Part shown: positions 47,047 through 59,262 of the stretch, piece by piece
How positions within the stretch are numbered: position 1 is the first letter of the stretch
Layout: each line of letters begins with the position of its first letter
Program-made: the position numbers and the translations under genes
Source: Botrytis cinerea B05.10
Taxonomy: Eukaryota > Ascomycota > Leotiomycetes > Helotiales > Sclerotiniaceae
DNA length: 64,000 bases
Assembly: GCF_000143535.2 (NCBI RefSeq)
Contig: NC_037311.1
Span: forward strand, 2,418,001-2,482,000
Direction of reading: 5' to 3'
Notes under the pieces: generated by a model
What the model saw: only the letters and a program-made list of their open reading frames with translations
Databases searched by the model: none
Told to the model about the DNA's origin: nothing

Positions 47047-49930
47047 ATGGAGTCGCCTGTACCGGCCCCGATTCAAGACGAATCAAGCGTCAAGGCAGAA
47101 GAACCTAAGACTTCCAATGATGTTGAAATGACCGATGCGCCAGCAGCAGAAGCAGAAGCAGAAGCAGAAGCAGAAGCAGAACCTGAACCCAAACCCCAAC
47201 CCCAACCCGAAGCAGAAGCAGAAGTAGAAGCAGTAGCTGCAAAGCCAGACACAAAAATAACGGGAAATGCGCCAGAATCTGCAGGCTCTCTTGCGACGGC
47301 CGACGGTGTTACAAAGGATGGATATATTGTTATGAATGAAGTTGTTCACAAATTATCGGAATATCGCACGGAAGAGTATGTCCATTGCAGTTTTGCGCAT
47401 TTGTTTTTCAAGGGATGCTAATATGAATTTAGCGGCTACGATATCTCACAGTTGTTTCAGCGCATGCTCAACAAGAGGTTTCTGCCAGATTACTTCGAGG
47501 TGATTAAAGAACCGACTGCATTCAGCACCGTTAGAGTATGTCATTTCTACCTATCAGATGCGCGCGAATGCATTTGACTGACGCACTAATAGCAAAAAAT
47601 CCTCAAGAAACAATACAAGAGCTTCAAAGAATTCGTCCGCGACTTTGCCCTCATATCTCATAATGCACAAGTTTACAACCGTCCGTCTGCAGCTGCATAT
47701 CATGACGCCATTGCGCTTAGAGAGTTATTTAAAAAGGAAATGCAACAATTGGTAGATGGAAATGTTGTTACCGCGGAGGAAGCAGAGATGCCGTATCTAG
47801 GAGAACTCCCACCCGTCGAAGATTCACCACCACCTGGCCCTGAAGACGAAGAACAGGAGGAAGACGATGAAGATGACGAAGAGGATGACGAAGAAGACGA
47901 TACCGATGATGAGGGCGTGAAACGAAAATACAAACGCAAAATTCGACGTTCGAGCGTAAACAGGCGCGATGGTGGTGCTGATGAAGCAACCAAAGAGCCC
48001 GAAGTGCAGAAGAAGCGCGGTAGACCACCTAAGGTGCATACTCCTATGGAAGCCCGCATAAATAATATTCTGAAGGGATTAAGAAAGTTTAAAAATCCTA
48101 GGGGAGAGCTTAAAATTGCACCATTCGAAAGATTGCCCGATAAAACAAACATGCCGGAATATTACCAGGAAGTCAAGAATCCTATGGCAATGGATCTTAT
48201 TAAGAGGCAGGCGAAGCGCAAGAAGTATGAAACTGTCGGCGAGGTTTTGAAAGATATAGAGCTCATGTTTGAGAATGCCAAGGCATTTAATGTGGAGGGT
48301 AGCGAAGTCTATAATGATGCAGTGTTCCTTCAAAATGAAGCTAGAGCCCTAGCCGAACAAGAGAAGAACAGACCGGATGAAGACTTTGCCTCTGAGGATG
48401 GACGGATACCTCTCAAAGAGATTCTTTACAAGGGCGAAATGTGGAAGGTTGGAGACTGGATTCACATAACCAACCTTAACGATGTTACGAAGCCAGTAGT
48501 TGGGCAGATTTATCGAACCTGGCGGGATATCGCAGGACAGGACTGGATTAATGCTTGTTGGTACTTACGACCCGAGCAAACAGTTCATCGCTATGATAAG
48601 CATTTCTACGAAAATGAGGTCGTCAAGACTGGACGCTATATCGATCATAAGATTGATGATGTTGTTGACCGTTGCTTTGTCATGTTCTTCACAAGATACT
48701 TCAAAGGGCGTCCCCGTAACTTTCCTGCGGATAAGGAAATCTATGTTTGTGAGGCGCGTTACAATGAAACTGTATTCAAGCTCAACAAAATCAAGACCTG
48801 GGCTAGCTGTGTACCAGATGAAGTGAGGGAGAAAGATTATGAAATGGATCTCTTTGACACTCCAAGGCCAATGAAAAAGTTTCCGAGTCCGATCAAACAT
48901 CTGCTCCGCGATGATGCTACAGAACATGATGAGACTCCCAAACCCACCAAGGGTGTAGATGGCGCGCCTCCCATCGTCGGAGCTGTGCATAAGCTACCTC
49001 GTGCCGAAAATGTAAGTGCTCTTCTATAAGATGTGTCAATCTACGTATTCTAACACTATAAAGGACTCTCCACCACCATCGCCCACCCCGCCGGCCGCGT
49101 CTCCTGTACCAAATCCAGAACGCAGTCGTCCCCCTCCTACAAGTGAAAGACCTCGATTTGACTCACAGGGAGACATATCAATGGGTGGAACAACTCCAAG
49201 CGCTACTGCCTCGCCCATGATCAATCAGCATTCGGCTCAACCGGTATATACGCAATCATTTACACAAGCTCGGCCATCTGCATCACCAGCGCCCCCTCAG
49301 CATGCTCATTCATATAGCTCGCACGGGACTACACAAGCTGTACCACCAACTCCGACATACCAGCCAACAACTTCATACAGCCATCATACTTCCACCACTC
49401 CTACCACCGCCACCCACCATCACTCCAACCCATTAGCCAATTACCAAAGTTATCATAGCAGCAGTACACCACGTGTTGGCGGCTCTGGCTCAAGCTCGCA
49501 TGGTGCACACGGGAATGCATATAACCCACCACGCGCTATTGAAGTATACACGCTTCCAGATGCAGCAAATTCTGCCATTCCAGCCGATGTTCGATCACAA
49601 TTTCACACCGACGAATTTGGCAGGGTCATTTTCTACACTTCTCCTCCACTTGAATCCAACCCAATTTCGGAAGATTCACAAGTCTTAGGACATAGTTTGA
49701 AGTATCTAGCCAACAAAGCACGACGTAAGGAGGAACTTGAGAAGAAACGCAAAGTCCGTGAAATCGAGTTGGAAATCGAAGCCAGTGAAAGATTGAAGCG
49801 TACAAAAGCTGAGGCAGAGGCCAGAACCCAAGCTATACTTGACACTCAAGTTAAGCATATTAAAGCCTGGACTGAGGACTTGCAAAAGGGTACAGAGGCG
49901 CTTTATAAACAGTTAAATGGTGCGAACTAA
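47047..49930 (+). CDS. rsc1: RSC chromatin-remodelling complex subunit Rsc1/Rsc2-like (two bromodomains, BAH)
   Basis: Predicted 905 aa from exons 47047-47375, 47433-47535, 47593-49011 and 49064-49930. Domain order matches Rsc1/Rsc2: an acidic EA-repeat N-terminus; bromodomain 1 at about residues 95-190 (FEVIKEPTAFSTV, acetyl-lysine Asn in AQVYNRP); an acidic D/E tract; an AT-hook KKRGRPPK at about 284; bromodomain 2 at about 293-395 (YYQEVKNPMAMDLIKR, AKAFN); and a BAH domain at about 418-540 (WKVGDWIHITN, ACWYLRPEQTVH, FFTRYFKGRP). The last 350 residues are Pro/Ser/His-rich, ending in a charged coiled-coil-like helix. The complex moves nucleosomes, and this subunit reads acetylated histones. 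The start at 47047 is the first ATG in the open frame. The EAEAEA repeat is low-complexity and could vary in length between strains. Confidence 0.93.
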
Positions 49931-51056
49931 GAGGAAGTCGGGGCAAAAGGATTACGAAGCATAAACCCTTAAAATCGGGAGGACGAAGGCACTATGATAA
50001 AGAGCGGCGTTTGTTGTGACATCAGGATGTACGAACAGATTAATTGTATTTGGGATTGACTGGCGTATTTTGGTGTTGAAGAAATTGATTGCGAGGAACT
50101 CAAATCCTCAAATTGTACATACCCAAGAGGAGCTTGATAGACAGCCTTGGAGCTGGGTAAAAGCTATTAGGTTATGAAATACAAATAATATACCATTCTT
50201 ATGAGATTCATACTATCTATCATGGCTTTCTAGATGCAAACCTGCCGAAGAGTCTTGTATTCAGACGCGGCATGCTTATACCTACATCTATATGACCTAG
50301 AATTGGGAAACTCGGTATCTCAATCTCACAAAAATTGACAGCGATTAATACTTAAATCTTTCAAGAAACAAGATTGAGAGATCAGGACATGGTATACACA
50401 AAACTTAATGGACTATTCAAATCTAAAAGATCTACCAGTAAGCAGGACAAACGAAAAGAACTAATAATACCCAGAAGATTCGCTGAGAATAATTATCATG
50501 GTTCATGAAGGGACAATAATATCCTGCCGTTCTACTCATCTACTCCGCATAGAGCGGATATGCACCTTTACTTGTCCAGCTGGCGATGTAATGTAGCTCG
50601 GCGCCGTCGACTTGGGTATCTGTTGCTTGTCGGGGAAGGGGATCGGGTGCTTGCTCACCATGAGTGGATTTGTATGTAATGAATGCGCTTGATATGTGTT
50701 TAGTATTATCAAAGCTATGCTGTTTTTTTTCTCTCTTTCAGGAAAATGAGCGACGGCGATGTAGGGATAATGGCATACACTCTGGCTTGAAATGATTTTC
50801 ATACTAAGTTTAGATCCTTAGAGTGAAAGAACATGATGTATAATGTGGGTTTAAAAGGTGAGAGGTGAAGCAAAAGAGTTTTTAATAAGGGCGAAGGATC
50901 CAGAATGTCATATTACGTGTTTCACAAACTACTTAAATGATTTCAAGAACTGCGCTCCAACCTGGATGGAATGCACGGGAACTTGGAATTGGTATCAATT
51001 TGCAATCTCATGCTAAACGTCAAGAAATAACAACAGGAGCCATTCAAGTCCACCTC
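49931..51056. other. Convergent intergenic region
   Basis: About 1.1 kb between the rsc-type and cog3 stop codons. An 88-codon minus ORF (50536-50802) shows no domain. Nothing else is supported. Confidence 0.6.
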
Positions 51057-53704
51057 CTAATACTCCTCACCCCCTTTAATCATTCTCAACAACGCCGCCC
51101 GTGTAGTCTCCTCGTCGAAAACACTCTCCAGCAAAATATCCAGTTCTCGCTCAGCCTTCAACACCTGGTCTCTCTTCCTAGGATCCTTCTCCGACAACCT
51201 CGCTTGCCAGTGCTTGGTAAAAGCCGTAATCTGTTGTACCAACACCTTTTCTAATTCCTTCCTAGCATCTAATAATTTATCAACCACAGCAGGAAGTAAT
51301 TGGCCTTTGATCATTGGCCTGATATATGCAAGGGGGTTGAACACTTGGTGGCGGGATTGAAGTTCTTTGAGCGTCTCCCAAAGAGGAGTGAAGTCGAGTT
51401 CGGCGGATTGACGGATTGAGTCTGGAATCTCGTGAGTCATGAACAGGTTCTCAATAAGCATCAAATTTTTGATGAGGAACAGCTGTGCATCCATTATGTT
51501 ATTCGAACTTCGCTTTATGATTGTTGCGGCTCTCTGGAGAGATTCGGTAGTTTGATGCACAATTTCGTAGAGAACATCACCTTTCTTGAGCTGTATACGA
51601 ATGTTAATGCCGTCACGTTTATATCTAAAAGAAGTGTGACTTACTGTTCTCTCATGCATGCTTTCGTTGTACAAAACGAGTAAACTAACCGCCGTCTTTA
51701 CTGTTGGAAAGGCATTTGAAATACCAGCCTCAACAGATGTGCTTTCTTGGAGAGGCTTAAGATTTGTATCAACTCGCAAGCCACTAGTTGGAATGGCTTT
51801 CTCATTGGATAACTTCGCAGAATTTGGCGACATGATCTTGAGATCCTCCACAGATGGTTTGAACTGCTCAAGTTTTCTTGCCTCCATGATAAAAAGTTGA
51901 TCAGCTAGTGGCCAGAGATGAACGCCCAATAAGACCTGTGCAGCCAATCTTTGTCCATCACGACTCTCATCTTCGTGTGCCTCTGTTGAAATAAAAGTAT
52001 CACCCAGCCAAGTAACCAAGTCGCAAACTCGATGCAAGTCACCATTGCTCAAATATGGGGTTAGAAAGCCATGGAGTATCTTTACATGAGACAGACAACT
52101 CTCCTCGAGTTTCTCGAGGTATATATTAGGCATATTCCACAAAATAGGAGGTGGAGGATAATCGGCCATCAGAGGCCCATTCTGAAAGAACTTAGTTGCT
52201 AATTTTAACTCATTCTGACATGTATCGAAGACATATTGCACAGATCGTCTAGCGAATAATTCAAACTCTTTGTCAGGGAGAGGTGAAGTAGTTGAAATTT
52301 TTTGAAGATTTTTGAGAACAAGGGGTCCAACAGGATCACGGGATCTTATGTAGGACTCAAGCAATTGTTGATAGAGGTTATGCCATTGTTGGATGTATGG
52401 CGTTCGGTCCACATCTCCTCTTCTCCCAAACGCAAATTCATCAGTCGTCAAAAGCCGTTCAATCGAAAGGCCTAAACTTTCCCTAGCAGATTCGTACTTG
52501 CCATAGAGAAGAATATATTGATTTGTCTCCGTTTGTTCTTTGGCTTTTAATTGTTTTGAGGCATCATCTGATACTTCACGTAGAGAATTTGAGAAAGCAA
52601 CTTGGACGAGGTTGAGAGCTTTATCTAAAAGCGTCGTGTAGCGAGTCTTATACACTGTCGAGTCTTTATAGTTTGGCTGCAAGCAATTAGTCACAAATAA
52701 TCCAAGGTCTATCTCAAGATCGACGAGTCTCGTAATGTGAAAGAGCTCCTTGATTTGACAGTATATTCAATAAAAGTACCATGCATAGAAGTATTTTCTA
52801 CTAGTCTACACCAAGCAACTACCGAGTATCGAAGCTTCTGAGATACGGATATAAGAAAGGCAAGACCTACATGTTGATCCATAAACTCAATACAAGAATT
52901 AAGATTCTCTAACATATCCAAGAAGTCACCGTTTTTAACCAGCCTTCCAGCGCCTGGAGCATTCAAGCGTCGAGTCAGAGGTTCAAGATAAGCATAGTAT
53001 TGCAAATCCGTTCCAACTTCATCTGCCAATTCACGTATACGTTTTTGTTCTTCCAAAAGATCTTCACATTGGGCTTGAAAGGCTGTCGTTTGTGCTTCGA
53101 CATTCTTGAACGATTCGGAAAGACTGGCAAGCGTATCCAATGCGCTCGTGGTATCACTTAAAAGAGTGTCAAGATGACGCTCAGATAAAACCAATTGGTC
53201 TAGATATAATCTTCACATGGTCAGCATATTGGTTTGATCTTCGTCCTTTATGTTTGGCATACTGGTATTCCTCGAGGCTTCCATCCACGAGTTCATCCTC
53301 AAGCGCACTGTACCGCTCCTCAAAAAGAGGGGTCGCAGGTTCTTCCCCTTCGGTATCACGCTCGTTTTGTGTCTTTCCCTCATTCGTTTCCTTGTTTATA
53401 TATGACATAGCTACTTCGTAGAAATCGCTATATGATTTTGCTCTTTTTGCCAATGTAGCTTTCGGAGGGTCTTTCGATAAAGGTTCATCCTCATATATCC
53501 CTAGCATTGGAGAGTTCTGCTCCAACATTTGGTTGTTACCCTATATACACCATTAACTCAAGACAGTTTTCAGAGTACCAAGGGGCTTACATTAGTTTGC
53601 TGCAAAAGAGATTCTTTGCGACGATGTTGTGATGTCTGCGAGGCGACATGATCCTTTTTGGAATTTGTTTCCGGTACAAAACTGTACCACGCATCTTCGT
53701 ACAT
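51057..53704 (-). CDS. cog3: Conserved oligomeric Golgi complex subunit 3 (Cog3/Sec34)
   Basis: Predicted 765 aa from exons 53704-53591, 53540-53263, 53210-52871, 52676-51645 and 51590-51057. COG is the tethering complex for retrograde vesicles within the Golgi. The Sec34 core is recognisable: FEERYSALEDELVDGSLEEY, SERHLDTLLSDTTSALDTLA, then VEAQTTAFQAQCEDLLEEQK and YYAYLEPLTRRLNAPG, followed by CIEFMDQHPNYKDSTVYKTR across intron 3. Intron 3 (194 nt) is long but must be removed to join FMDQH to PNYKD. Intron 4 (54 nt) is in frame and stop-free; splicing restores HERTLKKGDVLYEIVHQTT. The intron-2 acceptor was set at GTGAAG so that the frame continues as QLYLDQLVLSER. It is divergent from the fmp25-like gene. 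Confidence 0.92.
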
Positions 53705-53982
53705 TTTACCGGTACCTTACATTGAAGCTCCAAGATGTTGAGTAAGGCTGAAATGTTATATGTATTCGAAACACCGTTGATTCATGGGGCTCAGCACGGA
53801 CCATCAGCCTGACATTTTGTTAGAGTGTAATTGGTCCAGGAAAGTCAATTCGTCATGGGATGGAAACAGACAAGGCTGAGAAGAACTTTGTGGTATGAGG
53901 GGTAGTGGCGAGTCTATCGATTGTTGTTGTCGTTAACGTACAAAGCCTGGTTCTCAAATGTCGATATAGGCATAGTAAAGCC
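53705..53982. promoter_or_regulatory. 278-nt bidirectional promoter, cog3 (-) / fmp25-like (+)
   Basis: Only 278 nt separate the divergent start codons, so both transcription starts lie in this stretch. Confidence 0.65.
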
Positions 53983-55752
53983 ATGATGTTGTCAAGTAAA
54001 GTTATACCAAAATGCGGTACGATTGTGCAACGAGCAAATCGACACACCAATCACTCAATTGCATTCCAGAGGAGATGTATTGGAGGTTCAAGTGATTCCA
54101 GAGTTGTCGTTGCCCGTAGAGCTTCAAACTCACGGAAAGCTGCACTATTATTATCACTGACAATATGCGTCGGAGGTCTATATGCAACCGGCTATCCACG
54201 AGCTTTACATGCAGAAGAGATCCCTACACCCGCCGAGCTACAATTCGAGAAGAAGAGGAAGAATACTAGCACAAAAGAAGAGAATCGAGATCAAATAAGC
54301 TCACAGCATTTGCAGGTGAAGAGGAGCTGGGAGAACCCAGGAGTATATGCATGGGGATCGAATACGGGTCGCGTTGTTGCACCCGACTCCGAGGAAAGCA
54401 ATGTCAAAACTCCAAGACGAATACCGTATTTCGATGGGAAGCTCATTCGAGATATTAAGTTAGATCGTAATTTTGCTGCAGCAATTACCGAGAACGGTGA
54501 TTTGCTACAATGGGGTACAGGGTACTCGCCGGATTGTAAAGAGCCTACAGCAACATTGAAGGGAAAGGATCTTGTCAAGTTGTCTATATCGAAAGACCGA
54601 ATTATAGCACTTTCGTCAAAAGGCACGGTATACTCGATTTCAGCATCACAAGCAGATCAGGCGTTAGAGCCGAAGCAACAAGAGAGCTCATGGATTCCCT
54701 TCTGGAGCAGTAAATCTTCAATTGGGTACCGAACCTTGAACCCGGATAAATTGGTCTGGGGAGAAAAGGTGTCGGATATTAGCAGCGGCCTTGAGCATTG
54801 CCTTCTCCTCACATCCAAAGGACGTGTTTTCTCCGCAGCATCCGGTTCTGAAGATTATCCTACGAAAGGACAACTTGGTGTCCCTGGTCTAACATGGACG
54901 TCACGGCCTCCTGGAAGATACGACCAACCACACTGGTTAAGCACACTTCAAGGATTCGACATTGCAAAGATTGCTACCGGCGACTATCACTCTCTCGCAG
55001 TTGATACGCAAGGGCGAGTTTTCAGCTTTGGTGATAATTCCGTTGGCCAATTAGGCTTTGAATACAACTCTGAAGCTTCTACCATCGATGCCCCCTCGCT
55101 AGTCCCCATTGACAGACTTTACAAAGGCACAAATCTACTTCCTCGCGTGACCGGCGTCTTCGCAGGAGGTGTCAATACATTCTTTACAGTCGACGCTACC
55201 CGAGTGGCCGGACAGTCAGAAGAAGAGCCTCCCGCAGATCTAGGCCGTATCACAGCCGATACCTGGGCATGCGGACAAGGAATCTACGGCACCCTCGGAA
55301 ATGGCCGCTGGACACATGTCCAAGGACTTCCCTCAAAAATGAAAGCTCTCTCTGGCCTTTTCGAATACGACGAAGTTGCCCACACAGTAGTCCCCATCCG
55401 ACTCTCCCGCCTCTCCATTGGCAGCACTCATGCCTCCGCCGTAATGAACAACGTAACCCATCTGAACGCTACCTCTAAATCTAGCTCAAATGATACGAAT
55501 TGGGGTGCCGATGTATTATGGTGGGGCGGAAATGAATTCTACCAACTAGGCACTGGAAAGAGGAATAATGTTAGCCAGCCAATTTATATCCAGCCGTTGG
55601 ATTTGGCGGCCGATAGAGAGAAAGGAAGGAGAGAGGAGCATCGCTTCCAGATTACGCCAAGGAAGACGGTGAAAATTGGAGGAAGGAACGTCAGTGTAGA
55701 ACAGAGAATTGAGTGTGGGAGAGGCTGTACCGCGGTTTATTCCGGGGCTTAA
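53983..55752 (+). CDS. fmp25: Fmp25-like mitochondrial protein with RCC1 repeats
   Basis: Predicted intronless 589-aa protein. The N-terminus is basic and suits mitochondrial import (MMLSSKVIPKCGTIVQRANR). A single hydrophobic segment follows (AALLLSLTICVGGLYATGYP, about residues 50-70). The remainder is a beta-propeller of RCC1-type repeats: GVYAWGSNTGRV, GDLLQWGTGYS, RVFSFGDNSVGQLGF, DTWACGQGIYGTLGNGRW and DVLWWGGNEFYQLGTGKRN. This plan matches yeast Fmp25, an inner-membrane protein tied to respiratory complex III assembly; that role is inferred. The frame is open further upstream, but 53983 is the first ATG. Confidence 0.88.
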   Translation: MMLSSKVIPKCGTIVQRANRHTNHSIAFQRRCIGGSSDSRVVVARRASNSRKAALLLSLTICVGGLYATGYPRALHAEEIPTPAELQFEKKRKNTSTKEENRDQISSQHLQVKRSWENPGVYAWGSNTGRVVAPDSEESNVKTPRRIPYFDGKLIRDIKLDRNFAAAITENGDLLQWGTGYSPDCKEPTATLKGKDLVKLSISKDRIIALSSKGTVYSISASQADQALEPKQQESSWIPFWSSKSSIGYRTLNPDKLVWGEKVSDISSGLEHCLLLTSKGRVFSAASGSEDYPTKGQLGVPGLTWTSRPPGRYDQPHWLSTLQGFDIAKIATGDYHSLAVDTQGRVFSFGDNSVGQLGFEYNSEASTIDAPSLVPIDRLYKGTNLLPRVTGVFAGGVNTFFTVDATRVAGQSEEEPPADLGRITADTWACGQGIYGTLGNGRWTHVQGLPSKMKALSGLFEYDEVAHTVVPIRLSRLSIGSTHASAVMNNVTHLNATSKSSSNDTNWGADVLWWGGNEFYQLGTGKRNNVSQPIYIQPLDLAADREKGRREEHRFQITPRKTVKIGGRNVSVEQRIECGRGCTAVYSGA

Positions 55753-56422
55753 TTGTTCCAAAGCGATATATCAAATTCATGTGAGCCTAGTTGTGAAATT
55801 TCCTTGCGGTTCAAATGTCTTATTTTATTGTACTTTTAGTTTAGCCAGTGCAACTGGTGGAGGGGGAGGAACAGGAATTGGTACAGAATGGAAATGGATA
55901 GGGGAAATGGTGTCAACTCCAATGATTGTACACTTATTCCAACGAGACTCAACTCTGTATCTGTATTGTAAATTACAAGGACTTCACGGCTCCATAGCAC
56001 GCAGTAAATTATCTAGTCATCCATTGCAATCACAATTAAAACGAACAAACTAATTTATTTAAAGAATTTGAAAAAACCAAAGATCTATAATCTTACACGT
56101 TTTAATGTCATCTTCCAGTGCACACTGGCTTGCTGCCGGTACAGCCCTATAACCACCAAAAGAACACGCATTGATCATGGGCCATCTATCTAGTCATTCC
56201 TGATCGCTTCCCTCGACTTTCCTACCATCCATGCCCCATCCGTAACTAAATCGTCCCGATAAACGCCATCCATGAAATTAAAGTACTCTGCGCGTGAAGA
56301 ATAAAGAAAAGTGCTCGACTTGGTTCTAACTCTCCTCCCAAGATTTGCGCGACCATCCTACGATTACTCAGACATGACTGTCACGATAAAGTCTCGACCT
56401 AAACACCATTGCATCGAGCACT
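55753..56422. other. Convergent intergenic region
   Basis: About 670 nt between converging stop codons. No gene, repeat or structure of note was seen. Confidence 0.6.
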
Positions 56423-59262
56423 TCATAGCCCTGCCGCAACGGCACTGTTGCCATTGATTTGTGGCTGTGGTGACCCCAAGGCACCTGCTGGAGCAGTATT
56501 TCTTGCTTGATGTTGGGTCCCTTGCTGCTGAACAATCTGTGCGCGCTGACGATCAATTATAGTCTGTTGCTCGCCTGAAGTTAAAAAAGTACTCATGTTA
56601 TTATAGGAATTTTGGTTATGTGATTGTGGCGGCAGAGTCTGTTGAGGTTGAGGTTGAGGTTGAGGTGATTGAGAGGAGCCATTCATGACCGGTGGTTGAG
56701 CCAACTGACCTTGCATGTGCCTAGTGGCATTGGGTGGTAAAATTGGAGGGGCGGGTGTTGAGTATGGAGGACGAACTTGAGGTTGTGAATGCTGATTTGC
56801 TTGATTATACACAGGCTTTTGAGGCGAGCTTTGTCGGCCAACATGCGTTCCATTTCCATAACCCTGAGTATATGCGGCACCATTTTGAACTGGCTGTTGC
56901 TGGGCAGCGTATGGTGGTTGACTTGGGTATCGCACTGTCTGAGGTGTAGATTGAGGAATGCTTTGGTAGGGTTGAGTTGGAGGGCGTGTATAGGAGGTAG
57001 TAGGGGTATTGTGGTGATACTGTTGTTGTTGGCTACTTGCCTGAGCATACTGCGGTGCTGTTGGACCTGGCGTTCGGAACTGGTGTGAATATGCAGGTCC
57101 CGGGTAAGCTGCAGGACGATACGAAGGAGCAGATGGAGCACGCTGTGCATACGAAGTAGGAACCGGCGCCGTAGCAGGCGGACGTTGCAAATTGCTTGGT
57201 GGCGGTCTGATTGGTGTTTGGGCAGTAGCGTAGTGTTGTCCAGTGGGGGCTGGAGCTGGTCGCGAGGACGAGTATTGATTGCCGTAAAGTGCAGCAGAAG
57301 AAGAGCTTCGATGCAACGAAGAGCTAGTGGTGGGCCGTGTATTTGAGGCTGCGCTCATTGCTGCGACCTTTGCGCGAGCTGCTATCTCGTCTTCCTCCAT
57401 AACACCTTTTTGATCGCTCAATTGAACTTCAATCTTTGTACTAATGCTAAGTTCAGCCAATTGATCGGAGTTCAACTTCGCAACGGCATATGGCGGTAAC
57501 ATGGCAACCATCAATGCTAGCTGCGATTTAAGGATCTCATATGTGGTCACTTCTGAATCGCTGGGCTTTGAAGGAGTGCCCATGAAAGTAGTTTCTGATG
57601 TACCGAACGAGCTAATAGGACGACCTGTGGCATTGAGAGAGACATGTCGATTCCTTTGATATGAGTTGAGCGTCTCCAGCAACTCCGAAATTCCCTGTAG
57701 TACTTCCTCAACATCTTTTTCTTCTGCCGCCATTTCGACATTTGAGTCGGTAGACATCAAGCTGGGATCGATCGAAACATCAGAGAATTCTTTCGCTGCT
57801 TGCTCGAGTTCCTCAATTTCCGCATCGTTGAAAGCCAAGCTATTATTAGTACTTGGCTCCGTGGGATAGCCGTCGCCTAGCCCCTCAGCCCTGTTAATTA
57901 TATCTCCCCATCGTTTTTCACCGACTCGTTGCCACCAGATCTTGCTCAAAACACTTTCCGGAGCGATAGCTTTGGAATCATCCTTGGTCGGTGCAAATCC
58001 CGAATACGCGCTCCGAAACAAAGCATCCAACTTAGCAGCATCAATTTCGCTCGAGTCAACGGCTGTTTCGGCGTCTTCATTGGAGCCTGCAACTCCAGTG
58101 CGTTTCCTTTCTGGGCTGAGTGATGAGGTATTGCTATAATCAAGCCACTGTCCAGTAGTGAGTGGTTGTTTCCAATAGCTACTACTTCGTGGATCGGCAA
58201 CAAATGGTTGGTGCCACCCATCGATTGAAGTTGGTAACGAGCTCTTGGAAATTTTAGGCGGCTTCAAGGGATGAATGTTTGGAGGGGTTGGAAAGAGCTC
58301 CCCTAAAGTCTGCGGACGTTTCTTATTGTCATCAAAGCTCGTGGGCTGTAGGGGAACAATCTGAGTTGTCGTAATACCATTTGGTAGGCCGGCCTCGCGG
58401 AGAGGCTGAGAAATCGATTCTCCGTCATACTTCGTTGGAAGCTGTAAACTAGAGAATAGCTGTTTCGGTTGCGGTGCGTTACCGTAGAGTGTAAGAACCA
58501 CTTTGCTATCCTCCGACGTCGCAGTAACTGGCGCATTAGCATTGGACCCAAAATTCCTGTTTGATAAATAGTTATTGGAATTGATTATCTGGTTGCTATT
58601 TGCGTTTGTTTGTAGCCCTGTGGCAGCCTTTTCTCTGCGCACAAGCTCGTGAGCTTTCTTTTTAAAGGCCAAAATCTTGACAGCTAGCTCCGATTGTCCA
58701 GCGGGAACAGGTATATACTGATTCTGATTTGAGCCAACGGTCAATTGTAACCTCTCTATGATATCGGATGCGGCAGTATCAACATCTTTGAGAACTTCAT
58801 CGATAGTAAGATATTCATGTGCTGTCGCGCGTGATAGAATAGTTGGTGAATCAGTCGCGCCATCCGACTTTTGTCTTTTAGCGTGAGGTTCGGTCGACGG
58901 GATTGATTCAGGAAGAGCTCGTGTTAAGATGGAGGGCGAGGGGTCATGGCTATAGAATTTCAGATCAGTAATAGGACTGGAATGAATTGATATGATACTG
59001 GAAGCTATGCTACCTGATGAACAGATTGAAAGGGTGTGTTGAAAGGCGAAACTCACCTTTTGAGTACGTCGATCAGATCTTCGACAAGGCCTTGTGTATC
59101 TGCCGTCGATGGTTCTTTTGCAATTTCGATTTTGGATTCGTTGCTGGTGCCATTTATGAGAGCTGGCTGATCGATGTTATCGTCGCGTTTTCGTTTCGCG
59201 GATAGTGTAATATCTAAATGCGGTTGAGTGGGGGGACTGAGAATCCCGTTGGTCGAGGCCAT
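56423..59262 (-). CDS. Unrecognised Q/P-rich protein, probably nuclear
   Basis: Predicted 910 aa from exons 59262-59057 and 58949-56423. I do not recognise the family. The N-terminus has a basic KRKRDD patch near residue 25 and AKRQK near residue 85, plausible nuclear signals. Two helical, conserved-looking blocks follow. The first, around residues 90-170, reads HEYLTIDEVLKDVDTAASDI and LAVKILAFKKKAHELVRREK. The second, around residues 300-560, contains WKQPLTTGQWLDYS, WWQRVGEKRWGDIINRAEGL and LKSQLALMVAMLPPYAVAKL. The last 300 residues are Gln/Pro/Tyr-rich and disordered, including a PQPQPQPQ repeat. Such a make-up is common in transcription or chromatin cofactors, but no catalytic or DNA-binding domain is visible. 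The 107-nt intron is supported because splicing joins DLIDVLK to SHDPSPSIL in phase. Confidence 0.8.
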
